The position numbers and the translations under genes were made by a program. Positions 23,842 through 36,013 of a DNA stretch of 64,000 nt are shown here, one piece after another; position 1 is the first letter of the stretch, and the number at the start of each line of letters is the position of its first letter. The notes below the pieces were generated by a model, which did not search any database, had not been told where the DNA came from, and saw only the letters and a list, made by a program, of their open reading frames with translations. This stretch comes from Neckera pumila (Eukaryota > Streptophyta > Bryopsida > Hypnales > Neckeraceae). The DNA lies in contig OZ018410.1 of NCBI GenBank assembly GCA_963969595.1, positions 31,562,913-31,626,912 of the forward strand, written 5' to 3'.

Positions 23842-26800
23842 ATGGGGCTTGCGGCGGATGACGATGTCGGCATGGGGGAGTCCGATGAGGAAGCACAGCA
23901 TCTGAATGCGTATAGTTCTGGGGATGACGGCGACTCGGAATTCGACGACGCTGTCATTCCTTTGTGAGTTTCTTGTCGGGTTTTTTCTTGATATGGAGCT
24001 TCTGGTTACGGCTTTGATTGGTTGCGAACTAGCGACATAATATTTGAAATTATTTTTGTAGTGAGCGGTATGATTTGTTTTTGAAGGCAGTGTTACCAGA
24101 ATTAGACTTGTTTTGTTTCATTATGCAATTTCTAGTTTAGTTACAGTTGAATCGTTTTTCAATCTTTGTATGTGAACTTACAGTTTAAGAACATAGCCTC
24201 AAAAACAGAACCGCATATTAACCAAAATCAAAAATTAGAAAATGGAGTAACGGATTATTTCTTCTCCTGGTAACCTTGAGTTTCTCGTGGTTTAGGGTTT
24301 ATTCACACACTTGAGTCACGGACAGAGTATTCAATTTACACAGAACCTCCTGTTGTCTGAGTATCAGTTTTTGAACTAATTACTTCGAATAAATCTGTGT
24401 GCTGATATCTTGTTTTTTCTTTTCGTTCATGTGTATTAGAAATAAAGATGGGCGACTTCGAATGCGGTCCGACATTAATATGGAAGGGCCTGCCTACGTT
24501 GGAAAGAAGAGCAGCCGATCTGCTGTCTTCGAAAGCACTGATGTGAAGAAGCATGAGATGAAGGAAGTTGCCGTTACCGTTACCGATGACGACGACGACG
24601 ACGACGATGACGACGACCTCCATTTGGTATCATACATGAGCTTTTCTGTTTGTCCGTTGCGTTTGAATTGTGGTCAAATCATTGGTAGCACGAGCATTAG
24701 AGGAAGTTTCTGAATTATCTCGTGGTAGATTGAATGTTGGTGCTGGCATGTACATTGTGAAGTTAGGGAATGTAGACAACGATCTGGATCAAGAATATGA
24801 GGAGCTTCGCAAGCAAGAAGAGTAAGATCCCCACCTAGTGGTTTTCATTTCATGCCAACGTGACATAACTTTTCTGCGTCACTAGAGAAATTGAAGTCCT
24901 GGTATTTCCCTAACCAAGTGTGGTCTACTCTTCCCTGATTTGATACAAGGGCCTTGTCTTCATGAGGATGACTTAGTTGTGATTTTGATTGTTCTTGAAG
25001 TGCTTCGAGAAAGTGTTTAAAATCGAATATCTCTCTCTTGTTCGATCTGGCTAGCTTGGGGTGCATGCTCTACTGAAAATCTACACTGTCTGAAGGAGTC
25101 TATTTAGGTAGAGGCTCTTCATTGATGGTTATAACATAGTGCGGCCTTATTGGTGTGATTGGGAAAACAGAGAGCTGGTCAACAAACTGAAACGAAAACG
25201 TACGGATGATCAGGGAAAGGGCGACTCTGTGCGCCATCAGAAGGTGAGGGCTTTTTTGCTGGCAGTTTTTTCTTCCTTAAATTGGCCAGGTTCATGTTTT
25301 TAAGCGTGCATGTGTATTAGTGCTGGAATGATTTTTTTCTGTCTCTTTCATTTGAGCTCTTTGGGAGTATGGGCTGTAGGTTTTGTGGGATAGAGCCTTG
25401 GAGATGCGAATTTCCATGCAGAAGTTGGTAGCAGGGGCCAATCAACTGCCAGAGGTATAGTACTCTGCATTTATCACTTCATCTGGAGCAACTTGATTGC
25501 CAGTACTTTTACCATTAGCTAGGTTTTTTCACCACCTTCGGTCAAGGAAAGTTTTGCAATGCTTGCAGGTCATCTAATGTTGACACACTCGCATTAAGGC
25601 GCTCACACTGGATATTGAATGCAGATGCAAGCGAAACATGCTCTTCTCGAAAGTGATAATCAATCTGCGAAGGCATATGATTCATTAACCAAGTCCGCTG
25701 TAGCTGCATTGAATTGCTTTTTGGAATTGAAAGAAGTAAGTGCTTGCCCAGGAATCACTAATCTGCTTGAATATCATTGAACGCGCTTCTTTTTGTTTAA
25801 CCTCACTTGTATAGCTGTAGGCGACAATGTAGGACCTTATTTTACCGAGTTTTACCCGGAGTACTACACTTATTTCATTGCTCTTTTCAATGTTGTGTTG
25901 TTGAACTTGTGATAGGTACTCCTTGAACAAAATAGCGCAATTGCAGAGTCTGCTGCTGCAAATGGGAATGGTATGTATTACTTCTTATTCTTTTTAGGCT
26001 TGTGTTGACGACAAAGTGAATGTATCCATGGATATGTCTTTGCTGTTGTCTATTTGAACCAATTTTAATTTGATTGATGATGCATGTATTGTGAATCAGC
26101 TGAAAAGCCTGGAAAGAAAAGAGAGTCCGAAGCAAAAGGAGAGACTCATGATGATTCGTTTGATTCTCTTTGGAATCGCATGGATGCCTTATATTCAAGG
26201 TAATTATTTGCGTTTGGTTCTTGCTTCTCCTGGTTGGTTTGTATGCTAACATTGGAGGTTTATTTCTGTGTCTTATTCGCTATGTGTTTTGGAATTAAGT
26301 ACATCTGGCAACTCTGATGATTGGCGAGCCCTTTTGTAAGTTCAGGTGCTTCTGTTGCACCATCTTATCTGATGCCGTGTGGCGCGTGAGCAGAATAACT
26401 CCTTATCGGAATTCTTCAGTGGATAGATGGCAACGAAAGACTCAATTGGCAACGGGTGCAGCTGCTGTGAAGGGTAGATTTCAAGCTTTTAACCAGGTAA
26501 ATCTCAGTGACTGCAGCTTTTATATTAATGGCGTTGGCTGTCGTGAAATACTTTACCAACTAACAATTCCTCTTTTGTGTTTATCCAGAGCATATCTCAG
26601 CAGCTTGCTTCAGCCTTGAGAAACCCCACTCAACTGATTGCAAGCATTCGTTCAAGCAAGTCAAAGGATCAGGTACAAACTCTCACAAGTTTGCCACCGT
26701 CCTTACCTGTCTTTAGTCTGTGTTATATGCATGGGCAATGAATTTTAAAAAGTCGGGCTTCGTAGTTCTGCACAAGGCATAGCTCTGTAGTAGTAGAAGT

Positions 26801-28087
26801 CCGTTCCGTTAATACTGAACTGGATTACTCGCCTTAGAGGGTATTGTCCATAACTTCTCACTGTCTTGGCAGGCAACATATAATAGTAGGAGAGCAGTGG
26901 ATGATAGTGGTGCGTCTGAGCCTGCATCTGATGTCCCTAATGAAGAGGTAGGTCATACACTTGAAGAAGCAGTCAATCCATATTCAAATCTGACCGTTGT
27001 GTAGCTCACAAATCCAGATTTATATGATCGCCATTGTTGTTCATCTACTGCTCTCGTACTATTATATGTTGTATTTTGGGAGGAACGCTAACTGTTCATC
27101 CTGTTTTTTGTAGGCAAGTACCTCCAATCTTGAGATAGTTGATGATTCTGAATTCTATCAACAGCTTCTAGTTGAATTCTTGGAGACCTCTAATCCAGGT
27201 GGACTTGGTATGTTTATTTTAACATGTGCATTCTTTCTTGTTTTGAGAGTATATTATCCGAAAGATCAAGCTCAATATCTGTTGTGACTGAGATATATAT
27301 TTCCTGCATGTTCGTGAACCACGCGTCCTGAGTTCCAGCTAGCATGAGAGTTGAAATCTGTGAAATCTTCGATAGATCTGTCAATGTATTTTATGAAGTT
27401 TCGGTATGGTGGGTGTCTTTGCAGTGGCGATTTCAAGCATTAGTTCTATGTATTTTGGGAAGTAGTGGGAGTTATTTATCGATCGTATCGTGTTCTTTAT
27501 GTGCAGGAGGGATCCAGCGAAGGCAACATACAAAGAAAAGGAAGATTGTGGATCGTCGTGCATCTAAAGGAAGGAAGATCCGGTAATATGTCAATTCTCT
27601 ATAGAGCATCCGCACACTGTTATCGAATTTTTGCTAACCTCCCACTATTATTACTGGTTTTCTTCTTGGTCGCTGGAGTCATTATTGCACCTGAGTAGGT
27701 GGAGGGTTGAACAAACTAGAAGATCCATTACTGATGTGATAATGCTTTGTTTGAAGACCTTCTCTTTCCATGTTTCCATTGTGTCCTACTTCCTCTGAAG
27801 CATCGGAATTTAAGAGCAACTGGCAAGTGACCATGGAATTAATTTACTTCATAGCCTATGCCTCAAGTGGCAGCTGGTGAGTCTTACTGCCGTATATACG
27901 TGGATGATATTCCCTCGTTCAGTGCTTGATAGGTCCGTCATTTGACGATTCTTTTTTGCCTATTTGCAGGTACAATGTTCTTGAGCCTTTAGTGAATTTC
28001 ATGGCTCCTGAACCCATGGAATTGCCCCCAATGACATCTAAACTCTTCTCCAATTTATTTGGGCAGCGGGCAACTCCTGTTTCGTGA
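23842..28087 (+). CDS. AATF: AATF/BFR2-type ribosome biogenesis factor, 14 exons
   Basis: Exons by eye: 23842-23963, 24440-24626, 24763-24821, 25171-25243, 25380-25454, 25625-25735, 25916-25970, 26100-26199, 26394-26496, 26589-26672, 26873-26947, 27114-27207, 27507-27582, 27970-28087. Every intron is GT..AG and every phase matches, giving 443 aa; the exon 3 acceptor is the least certain. The N-terminal third is acidic and holds an 11-Asp run at the end of exon 2. The central AATF-Che1 region includes the LWDRALEMRISMQKL segment (exon 5) and WNRMDALYSR (exon 8). The C-terminal TRAUB domain includes VDRRASKGRKIRYNV and ends in KLFSNLFGQR. AATF/Bfr2 proteins act in the nucleolus in early processing of the small-subunit pre-rRNA. 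Length and order match the family. It converges with the NPF gene downstream. Confidence 0.93.
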
Positions 28088-29072
28088 GATAAGATTTTAT
28101 GACAAATGAGATATGGATTCCTATATATCATTGTGGGCGGGTCTTGCTTGCCCAGCCAAGATCGCAGTTTGAGTTGTTCGATCGCAGGTAGCCTGCACTG
28201 AGTTAGCTGTGTTAGACGGCCTGCTTAGATATTTTTCAGCCCATTTGTTAACCCTTATGCTCAAGAGTGCTGAAACATTCCAAACTTTTATCAGTCACAA
28301 CCTTGATTAGAATGCACTCAAGAGCCGCTCAGTGTTGTTGCTTTTTCTGCACATTGTGTGCATTTTAGTGACTGTTAATTACTTGAATGTCAAAACACCA
28401 ATGTGACTTGTAGACTGAACCCTCTCTAATTGCATATGTAGTTACAAATCCCTTGCATTCCCGAGAATCTTGCACATCTGATTGGACAATTTTCATGCCA
28501 GAGGCGTGAACACATCAGAGTGCATTTAGGCCCCCTTGGGCAGTGCAAAGTCGAGCATACTGTATATCAATCAGCAGAGTCATCACACTTCAGTCCGTCA
28601 CATTATGATAAGACAAAATTGTATTTGATCTCAAGTCATGAATCCAACACAATGAACACAAATTTCCCGTGACCATTCTGGTCCTAATCAAATCTCTCGT
28701 ACCCACAATCTCTTGTAGTTCTACCTATTAAAAATTTGCCAAGCTGACGTTTCTACTTCTGCTACTAGTAGGGCTCGACAGAGTACGTACGTAAAGTCAG
28801 CCCCATAACTATCATACGTTTCTAATGCTGCCCCATGGGATTTTGAGTCCCAAAATCTCATACTCAGATACTACCGGTTGGCCCCTCGGAGAGGTTTCAA
28901 AGAGCGTCTCCCAAATTGACTCCATTTGTAGGAGTATATATCTCTGAACCCCCTCCCATGAATGATTTGCATATATGAGCACAAGGCAGACATCCCAACT
29001 GGAATTCTAACAGCCTCTCCTACGAATTAAAGCAAATCTCGGAGCAGAAGCCTTGAACTGTGACTCCCCCTA
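28088..29072. other. intergenic space between convergent genes
   Basis: This holds the 3' ends of the AATF (+) and NPF (-) transcripts. No other coding sequence or transposon end was found. Confidence 0.5.
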
Positions 29073-32000
29073 CTATGAATGACTAGTTTCTACATTTTGT
29101 GACGAAACCGGTCTGACATACGCAGACTTATAAGTGTACCCCTGCGCACACCACACAAAAACCAGGGTATTGACCAAACTCAGAATGGCCAGAAGCCAGT
29201 AGAAGTAATCCATGTGACTGCGATTGAGGTTGTTCCCAATCCAACCGCCGTTGGAATCATACGTGATTTCCGTCACAATCGACACCAAGAGACTACTCAC
29301 AAAGCTGCCCACCGCCACGGTACTGAGGTACAAAGCATTGCCCAAGCTGCGCATGGAGTCCGGCGCCTGGTCCAGGAAAAACTCCATCTGGCCAACACTG
29401 ATGAACACTTCACAAATGCCAGTCAACACGTACTGCGGCAGCAACCAGAAGATGGACATGGACACTTGGCCGGAGTCCAAAACGCCATCCTCATTCGCAA
29501 CTCGCAAACGCCGCATCTCCACCCCTGCAGCCACTGCAATGGACAAGCTGGAGAGGATCTGCCCCACCCCTATGCGTTGCAGTAACGTCAACCCTCTGAT
29601 ATCCCCTGTGATACCGCGCACAAAGGGCACGAAATACTTATCATACAGAGGCAGGAAAATGCAAATGGTGGCCGTGATGAAGAGCGGCATGGACGCGGCA
29701 GGAATCTCGAAGTTGGGGCCCATGTGACGTTCCATGGTAGTGCCTTGGTTCAGGAACAAGGTGCCCACTTGCGCAAACACGGCCGAGAACATGAGATTGG
29801 TCCACCAGATGGGCAGCATCCGCACTAGGAGCTTCACTTCCTCCACTTGCGTCACGGTGCAAAGCTCCCACGGGCTCGGACTGCTGCTGCTTCCTTCCCC
29901 TTTGCTCATGCTTCCTGGCTCGGCAGGTCGCACAGCTGCCTTGTCGAGGAACCTGTGACAAAGGTAAGTATTAAATCAAAAGTCTGCACTAGCAACGAAG
30001 ATTAGGTTCTGTGACATAGGCATTCATAAGTACACTTGAGAAGAAAGAGGGTTTTAGACAGGATCAGGAATTTTTGACCATCATACAAGAACTCTTCCTC
30101 ATAATTCATGGGGAATTCTCCTCATGGTCACAATGATTATACAAGGGTTCCCTATGAATCGTGGCAAGGACTCTCCATGTGTGGGGGAGACGATCATTGC
30201 GCCCATGCAAAGATTATTTTTATGATGTTGACTAAATGTAGCTGAAACAGCCTGATTTTAATGAAAACACTGACAGCATCTTCGTTCTGATATAGTTTCA
30301 TTTCAAGAATTAGAAAGGGTTTTGCAAAGCATCATATCCAACTGCAAGGGTACGATCGATGGAGAAGAGATATGACTCGGGTTTACTATTCCGTTACTCC
30401 ACAGCTCGGATGTATGGAAACATTACAACATTGAAGTCGACACTAGCAGTGAAGGTTACTACACTCAAACTTCTTTATTGTGCCCTCCTCTAAAATGACA
30501 TTCTAGAGTATCCAGCACACTTTCCACACCATCATTCACATGACCTTAGCGCAATTTCACACGATCAAACTATGTCGGGATCCCAGGTGGTAAGATTAAA
30601 GAAGTTGGAGTGCAATTGTGACACAGGCATTGGGTTGTCAGAAAATCATCATGTCTCAGCAATCAACTGCAAAGAACAAAAACACGGATGGAAAAAGAGA
30701 CATGACGAAGCTTTGCAGTTGATCATTACCTAATATGCATGGAAGAGTAGTACTGTTGAGACATGCGCAAACACTGAGAGAAGGTAGTGCGCGTTGATTG
30801 ATGGGGATCAAGCCGACGATGACGACGCTCTTGAAGATTCAAACTGAAAGCAATCCACCACCCAAAGAGAATGAGTTCAGAAAGGACCATGACAAAGTGC
30901 ACCAACCCAAGACTTACTGCAAGCTGGAGGTATGGGGAAGTCTCCTCCAGAAAGCAGAGGAGGCCTCCATCTCCTCCACTTCATACAACAAACCAGAGTT
31001 CGAAGGGACGGCAGTGTTCCATTTCCTCACCGCCGAGCAAACCACCTGCGCCACGCGCGTCAAGGGGCTCCCCGAAGGAATCTGGTGTCGGTAGATGGGT
31101 GTCCCCAGCAAGTACGCCAAGGTGGCTAACCCGGTGATGGCCGTGGGCACGCCATAGCCCCACGCCCACCCCACATTGTCTTGCACGTACACCAGAATGC
31201 TCACCGACAGCATGGTGCCGAAGCTGATGCTCACGAACCACCAGTTGGGGAACGACATCTTGCGCCGCGCCTCCTGCGAGTCGTTGTGGTCGAACTGGTC
31301 GCCTGCGAACGCCGTGACGCAAGACTTGATCCCGCCCGCGCCCAACGCCATCAAATAGAGCGAGAAGTAGAAGAAGCAGATCTGCGTAGTGGAGGCTTTC
31401 TGGCAAGGAGAGAGGAGCGTGGTGTCGCAGACGGGAGGTTTTAGCGACGGGAGCGACACTGACATGGTCACACAGACCAGCGACTGCAATGCAAGCCAAG
31501 CCAAGCCACAAATTAGGGTTAGGATTTACACAGGAATCGCTGAAATCAACGCCTGCAACTTCCATCTTCGGACGGAACTTGCCTTGGGGTTGCACTTTGC
31601 ATTCTTCAACGATGTGGAAATTGTCCCTCGCCTGGCTAATGATTTTAACGTTGGAAACTGAACTTCCTGTTTTGTGATAGGATACTCATCTCACATGCTA
31701 CACGATGACGACTCTGCTGCCCTTGAATTGAAAAAATAGAGAGAGGATAGGGTTTCAAAGTATCCACTACTATTGCTCCTACTGATCTTTCCATTCCAAC
31801 TGTGCGAGCACTCTAAACCCACTCTAAGGATTCGCGACGTACCAAGAAATAGCAGCACGAGAATCCCGTGATTGTCCAGTACCGTCCCAAGAATACATCC
31901 GCCACGAACGCGCCCAGCAGCGGCGTCATGAACGTGGTGCCGCCCCAGTTGTTCACATTCTTCGCTGAAGTTGACACATCTTCATGCAGCACCGTGGTGA

Positions 32001-32244
32001 GATAGATGACCAGGTTGGAGGAGATGGCGTAAAAGGCCACTCTCTCGCACACTTCGCAGCCGAAGATGAGGCAGCACGCTCGCCAATTGCCAGATTGCGA
32101 CTTCACACACGGGGTGCCGCGAATGTCCACCGCTCCGTCACTCACTCTAGCCAAGTCCTCCGCCTTCGCCGTCCCCTCGTAATTACCCTTTGCTCCTTGA
32201 GAGGACTGCTCGGGAATCGGAGCATTCGAGTCCTCCAGGAGCAT
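29073..32244 (-). CDS. NPF: NPF (NRT1/PTR family) proton-coupled transporter, 3 exons
   Basis: On the minus strand the exons are 32244-31843, 31483-30918 and 29952-29073, with GT..AG introns and matching phases, giving 615 aa. Plant NPF proteins are usually about 550-620 aa with 12 membrane segments and carry nitrate, di/tripeptides or other small solutes with protons. Exon 1 has the DGAVDIRGTP lead-in, the proton-coupling ExxER motif (E64, E67, R68) and LLGAFVADVFLGRYWTI. Exon 2 has GAGGIKSCV and the FNWW-like SFPNWWFVSISFG segment; exon 3 starts with the conserved FLDKAAV after the long central loop and contains the second half of the fold. The pattern resembles the peptide-transporter-like NPF8/NPF5 groups, but the substrate cannot be read from sequence. 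An acceptor-like 'ctggcag' just upstream of the ATG may mark a spliced 5' leader. Confidence 0.92.
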
Positions 32245-33539
32245 CTCCCTGCCAGGTTACACAAAATCCTATGATGCATGATCGAAACAGAGCATTTCAT
32301 AACTGCTCTTAAACCCTAATTAAAACGAAGAGCTCAATCGATCATATTCCGGAAGTTGTGATCCAGAGGGAGCAAATCTTATATCACCAAAATCAGCAAA
32401 GAACATTACGTGTGTGGGTCAAATAATATTAAACAAAACTCGACGTACTCAAAAAGAAAGAAAGAAAATCCATTTATGACCTACTCAAAACTGCTCAACC
32501 TAATAAACGTGAAACCTAATTCGGCTTCTTGCTCGATTAGGGGTTTGCAGACAACTCAACTGAAATTGCTGATCCCGATCGAAGTGGAGTTGTGGTTGTT
32601 GTGCTTACAATTTTAGGTCTTGCACTGGCTCGGGCATCATTGCTGAACTCCTGGGAGCTGTCTGCCGGGCAGACAGTTCAATTTATCACTTCTTTCGTAA
32701 TTCGAAAGCAGCTAGGTCGAGCACGGACACCGAAGAATTGATACCATCACCAGCAAGTGCGCTGTGCGGGTGCCACATGGGACGGCACTGCTAGCTTACA
32801 TTTCGACTTAATCCTGAACACGACATATCACCCGCGCATTCTCAGATCAAATTGTCTCGATTAATTCAACTTCCAAATCCTGTTAACCGCAATCCTTACA
32901 ACAACACAGCCTAAATATCGAGATTGCGCATACATCTCTTGGTCCGCAAACGCATTGAATTGAAGATCGATCGAACTGTCTAGAAAGCCTGGTTCATGAA
33001 CTCTGGGGAGAATGAAACAATCGACAATTCTACAGTGAGCGTACGTGAAGTGGTGGTGCAGGTGCAGGAATATAGGCTGCTTTATTACTCACAGTATCGA
33101 TCTCCGAGTTCGCTCGGAGAATTGATGCCAATGGCGATGGACAGAGATTGAATTGAAGACTTGCAACTGATAGCTATAGCTCACTCGGAGAACGGAAATG
33201 CGTGCGACGTTTGCCCACCCGGATGCTCCCATGGACCTTTCCCTTGACGACTTTTAACAAACTGAGGCGTTTAACTAAAGACACATAGAGGCACACCCTT
33301 TCATTCTCATAAAGTTTTCTTTAATCGTATCAGTCCCTTCAGCTGCAGCTTAGAAATCCGGACAGCAGCCGCAAAGCAGGTTGAACTTCCATGTATCATG
33401 TTGAAAACTCATTTTGATGCTCTGTGATTAGATAGTTACTCAGTTTTCAATTTCACACTTCCAGAATTGGCGGCTCATCCTCATTTCAAATTTGGTATAG
33501 AATTGCAATTTACATCGTTGCTGATATGCGACTCATTTG
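32245..33539 (-). promoter_or_regulatory. upstream region of the NPF gene
   Basis: Gene-free. It probably holds the promoter and 5' leader of the minus-strand NPF gene. AAACCCTA (telo-box sequence) lies near 32311-32318. I could not place the transcription start. Confidence 0.4.
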
Positions 33540-33980
33540 TGACTCATTTGTAACTTGTAGAATTTGTAGATTTTTAAATTCAAATCTCAATGATTTGTAG
33601 ATTTTTAAATTTCAAATCTAGTTATTTTTTAGATTTTAGGATTTCAAATCTTCTTTTTTTTTTTTTTAAATTTCAAATCTAGCTATTTTTTATATTATAG
33701 GATTTCAAATCTAGCTTTTTTTAGATTTTAGAATTTCAAATCTAGCATTTTTTTAGATTTCAAAAATTGAAATATTGATATTTTGTAGATTTCACTGCTT
33801 TAATAGTTTCACAGGTTTTAAAATTTCTTGGATTAAAATATTGCTAAATTACTACAAATTGTAGAAATCTACAAATTGTAGAAATCTACAAATTGTAGAA
33901 ATCTACAAATTGTAGAAATCTACATATTGTAGAAATCTACAAAATATAGAAGCCTACACATTGTCAAAACCTTAAAACTC
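33540..33980. repeat. degenerate and 17-bp tandem repeats
   Basis: From 33540 to about 33800 there are loose repeats of 'tagatttttaaatttcaaatct'-type words. From 33852 to about 33950 a 17-bp unit, ctacaaattgtagaaat, repeats about six times. The unit contains a near-palindrome (ctacaaattgtag). Confidence 0.8.
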
Positions 33981-36013
33981 TATCAACGGAATTTATTACA
34001 TAAGTGTAGAATAACTTACAAGTCTTATAAGTCTAATCTAATGGTACTCTTGACAATTGATATGGGAAAATTCATATAAGACAATCTGAAAACAACTACA
34101 AAGCAACTACAAAATGACTAGAATACAACTAGGATGCAACTACAAAACAACTAGGAAACGACTACTGTCATTTTATAGTTGCACTTGTTTTCTAGTTGAT
34201 TCCTAGTTGTTTTTTGCGACTGCAGATTGACTTAGTGGATTCCACAGAGTATAGAGTTCTCAACATCGACAACTGTAATGAAAATATTGGATGAACATTC
34301 ATTCTGAACTTGAACTCAAGTGCAACTCGTAATCCTACACTTCAATCTACTACTGCTTTGCAACTATCGCAACTAAAACAATATATAATACTTCATTCTC
34401 CAACTGCTTTGCGACTAAAACAATGTGATGATGATCTAAAACAATGCCGCAAAACAATGAAGTAAAATTTGGTGCAAATAGAGAAGACTATAGTTGCAGG
34501 ATAGTTGTATTGGACACTTAGTTGCAGTTAGCCGATTGTGGCAGACACATTTTTCTTCTAGTGGAAGTCCTAAAGTTGGTGTTAAACCCAACCTGACAGC
34601 AAAGTTTCGAACCTCCCAAGTACTTAGCCCCAAAGTTTAGTTTCCATGATCTTCTTGGAAAAATCTAAAGTTTAGCTTTCAAGATATTAGAGTTCTAGCG
34701 TGAGAAAGGTAGCATGTGATTTTGTGAGTTAGTCTTTGTCTAAAAATTCGGGCCTAACCCTCTGGATGGCAAAGCTTTGAACCTAGCACTAATTCTCCCA
34801 AAAGTCTAGTTTAGTATTGTGTAAGTAGTTTCCTCTGAGGGAACCCGAGGAAGGGGGGGGGGGGGGGGAGGTAGGAAATTTTTTTGATACCAGCAGCCAA
34901 AGCCAGCATACCGGAAGTCAGAGCTAGCAACTAGTAGCAGTATCGGGCCGGTACCCAGCCATCGGGCCAACACTTGGATCGTCCAGCCCTTGTTCCAATT
35001 TGCTAACTAATCTAGACATACATCATGGCTAACAGCCAAACCAACGCGAGATGATACCCCACGGGGTCCCAACTTTCTTTTTGTTTTTAATTTTTGACCA
35101 GTTAGGAGCTTAGTTTAGAAAACCCAGAATAGAAAACCCAGTTACAAAGCTAGTTAGGAACCCAAAGCTAGAAGTTCCGTTAGGAGTCAAAAGCTACTTA
35201 GAATCCAGCTTACAACCTAGTAAAGTCCAGTATAACTCAGTTAGGAACTAGTGTTTTAAAATCAACCTATCGCTGGAAAAAAGAAAAGAAAAGAGGGAAG
35301 GGAACCAACACCTTTACGTCACACCTGCACACAAAACTCGCACGCTCCACTTTCACCATCCAAACACAAATAATGGAGGGAAATTAGTGGAGGAAGAGAT
35401 GAAGTAGGGAACAAAAGAAGAGAGACGATAAATAGTGATTTAGGCTTAGGATTAGGTAGGCTAGGAAGGAAATCTCAAGAATTCGTTGCGACCGTTAGGA
35501 AGAGGATATGAATGATGCAAAGCAAGAAAGACGTAAGAAGATAGGAAGGGCATTAAAATTTCTTGGCATTCGGGACCATATTGTAAGACCACCATCAATA
35601 GAAAGTGCAATAATACCAGAGTAGAAGAAAGGAGGAGAAGGAAAAGAAAAGGGGAAAAGGAAGGAAAGGAATTAGGGTGTAATATTTTCTTTAAAATTAA
35701 GCGGTGAGCTTTGGGAAAAAAGGCCAAAGAAATACCATGGATGGGGATGCGTACAAGCACGCAAACAACATTATCTCTAATACCAACAGTGATGAGGTAA
35801 GCCATTGAACTAATCCTTAACATTTTTTAACTAGTTTTTAAATCTCTTAGTTAGTCCTTAACCCACGATAATTAGCAAAGATTAGTAAGAATTAGAAGTT
35901 TAGATTCAAAAATCCATAGATTAGGAATAGGGGTTCTTAAAAATATATTATCCTAAAAATTTGGCTTAGGATTGACCACGCTCCTGACCACACTAAGTCA
36001 AGTTGAGCGGTTA
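33981..36013. other. gene-free sequence with simple repeats
   Basis: 34080-34220 has repeated 'caactaca/caactagg' words with a reverse-complement stretch. A run of 16 G is at 34853-34868. 34990-35280 holds loose 'gttaggaac'-type repeats. The open frame at 35461-35823 (-) is low-complexity and without a domain. No gene is supported. Confidence 0.45.

Noticed and set aside
29224..29727. Open frame of 167 aa on the + strand
   Set aside because: Antisense to exon 3 of the NPF gene, which has clear family motifs on the minus strand.
33852..33950. Regular short repeats, considered as a CRISPR-like array
   Set aside because: Contiguous units without unique spacers, in a plant nuclear context; a simple tandem repeat.
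35461..35823. 120-aa minus-strand frame with hydrophobic Leu-rich middle
   Set aside because: Arises from purine-rich low-complexity sequence on the + strand; no start context or domain to support a gene.
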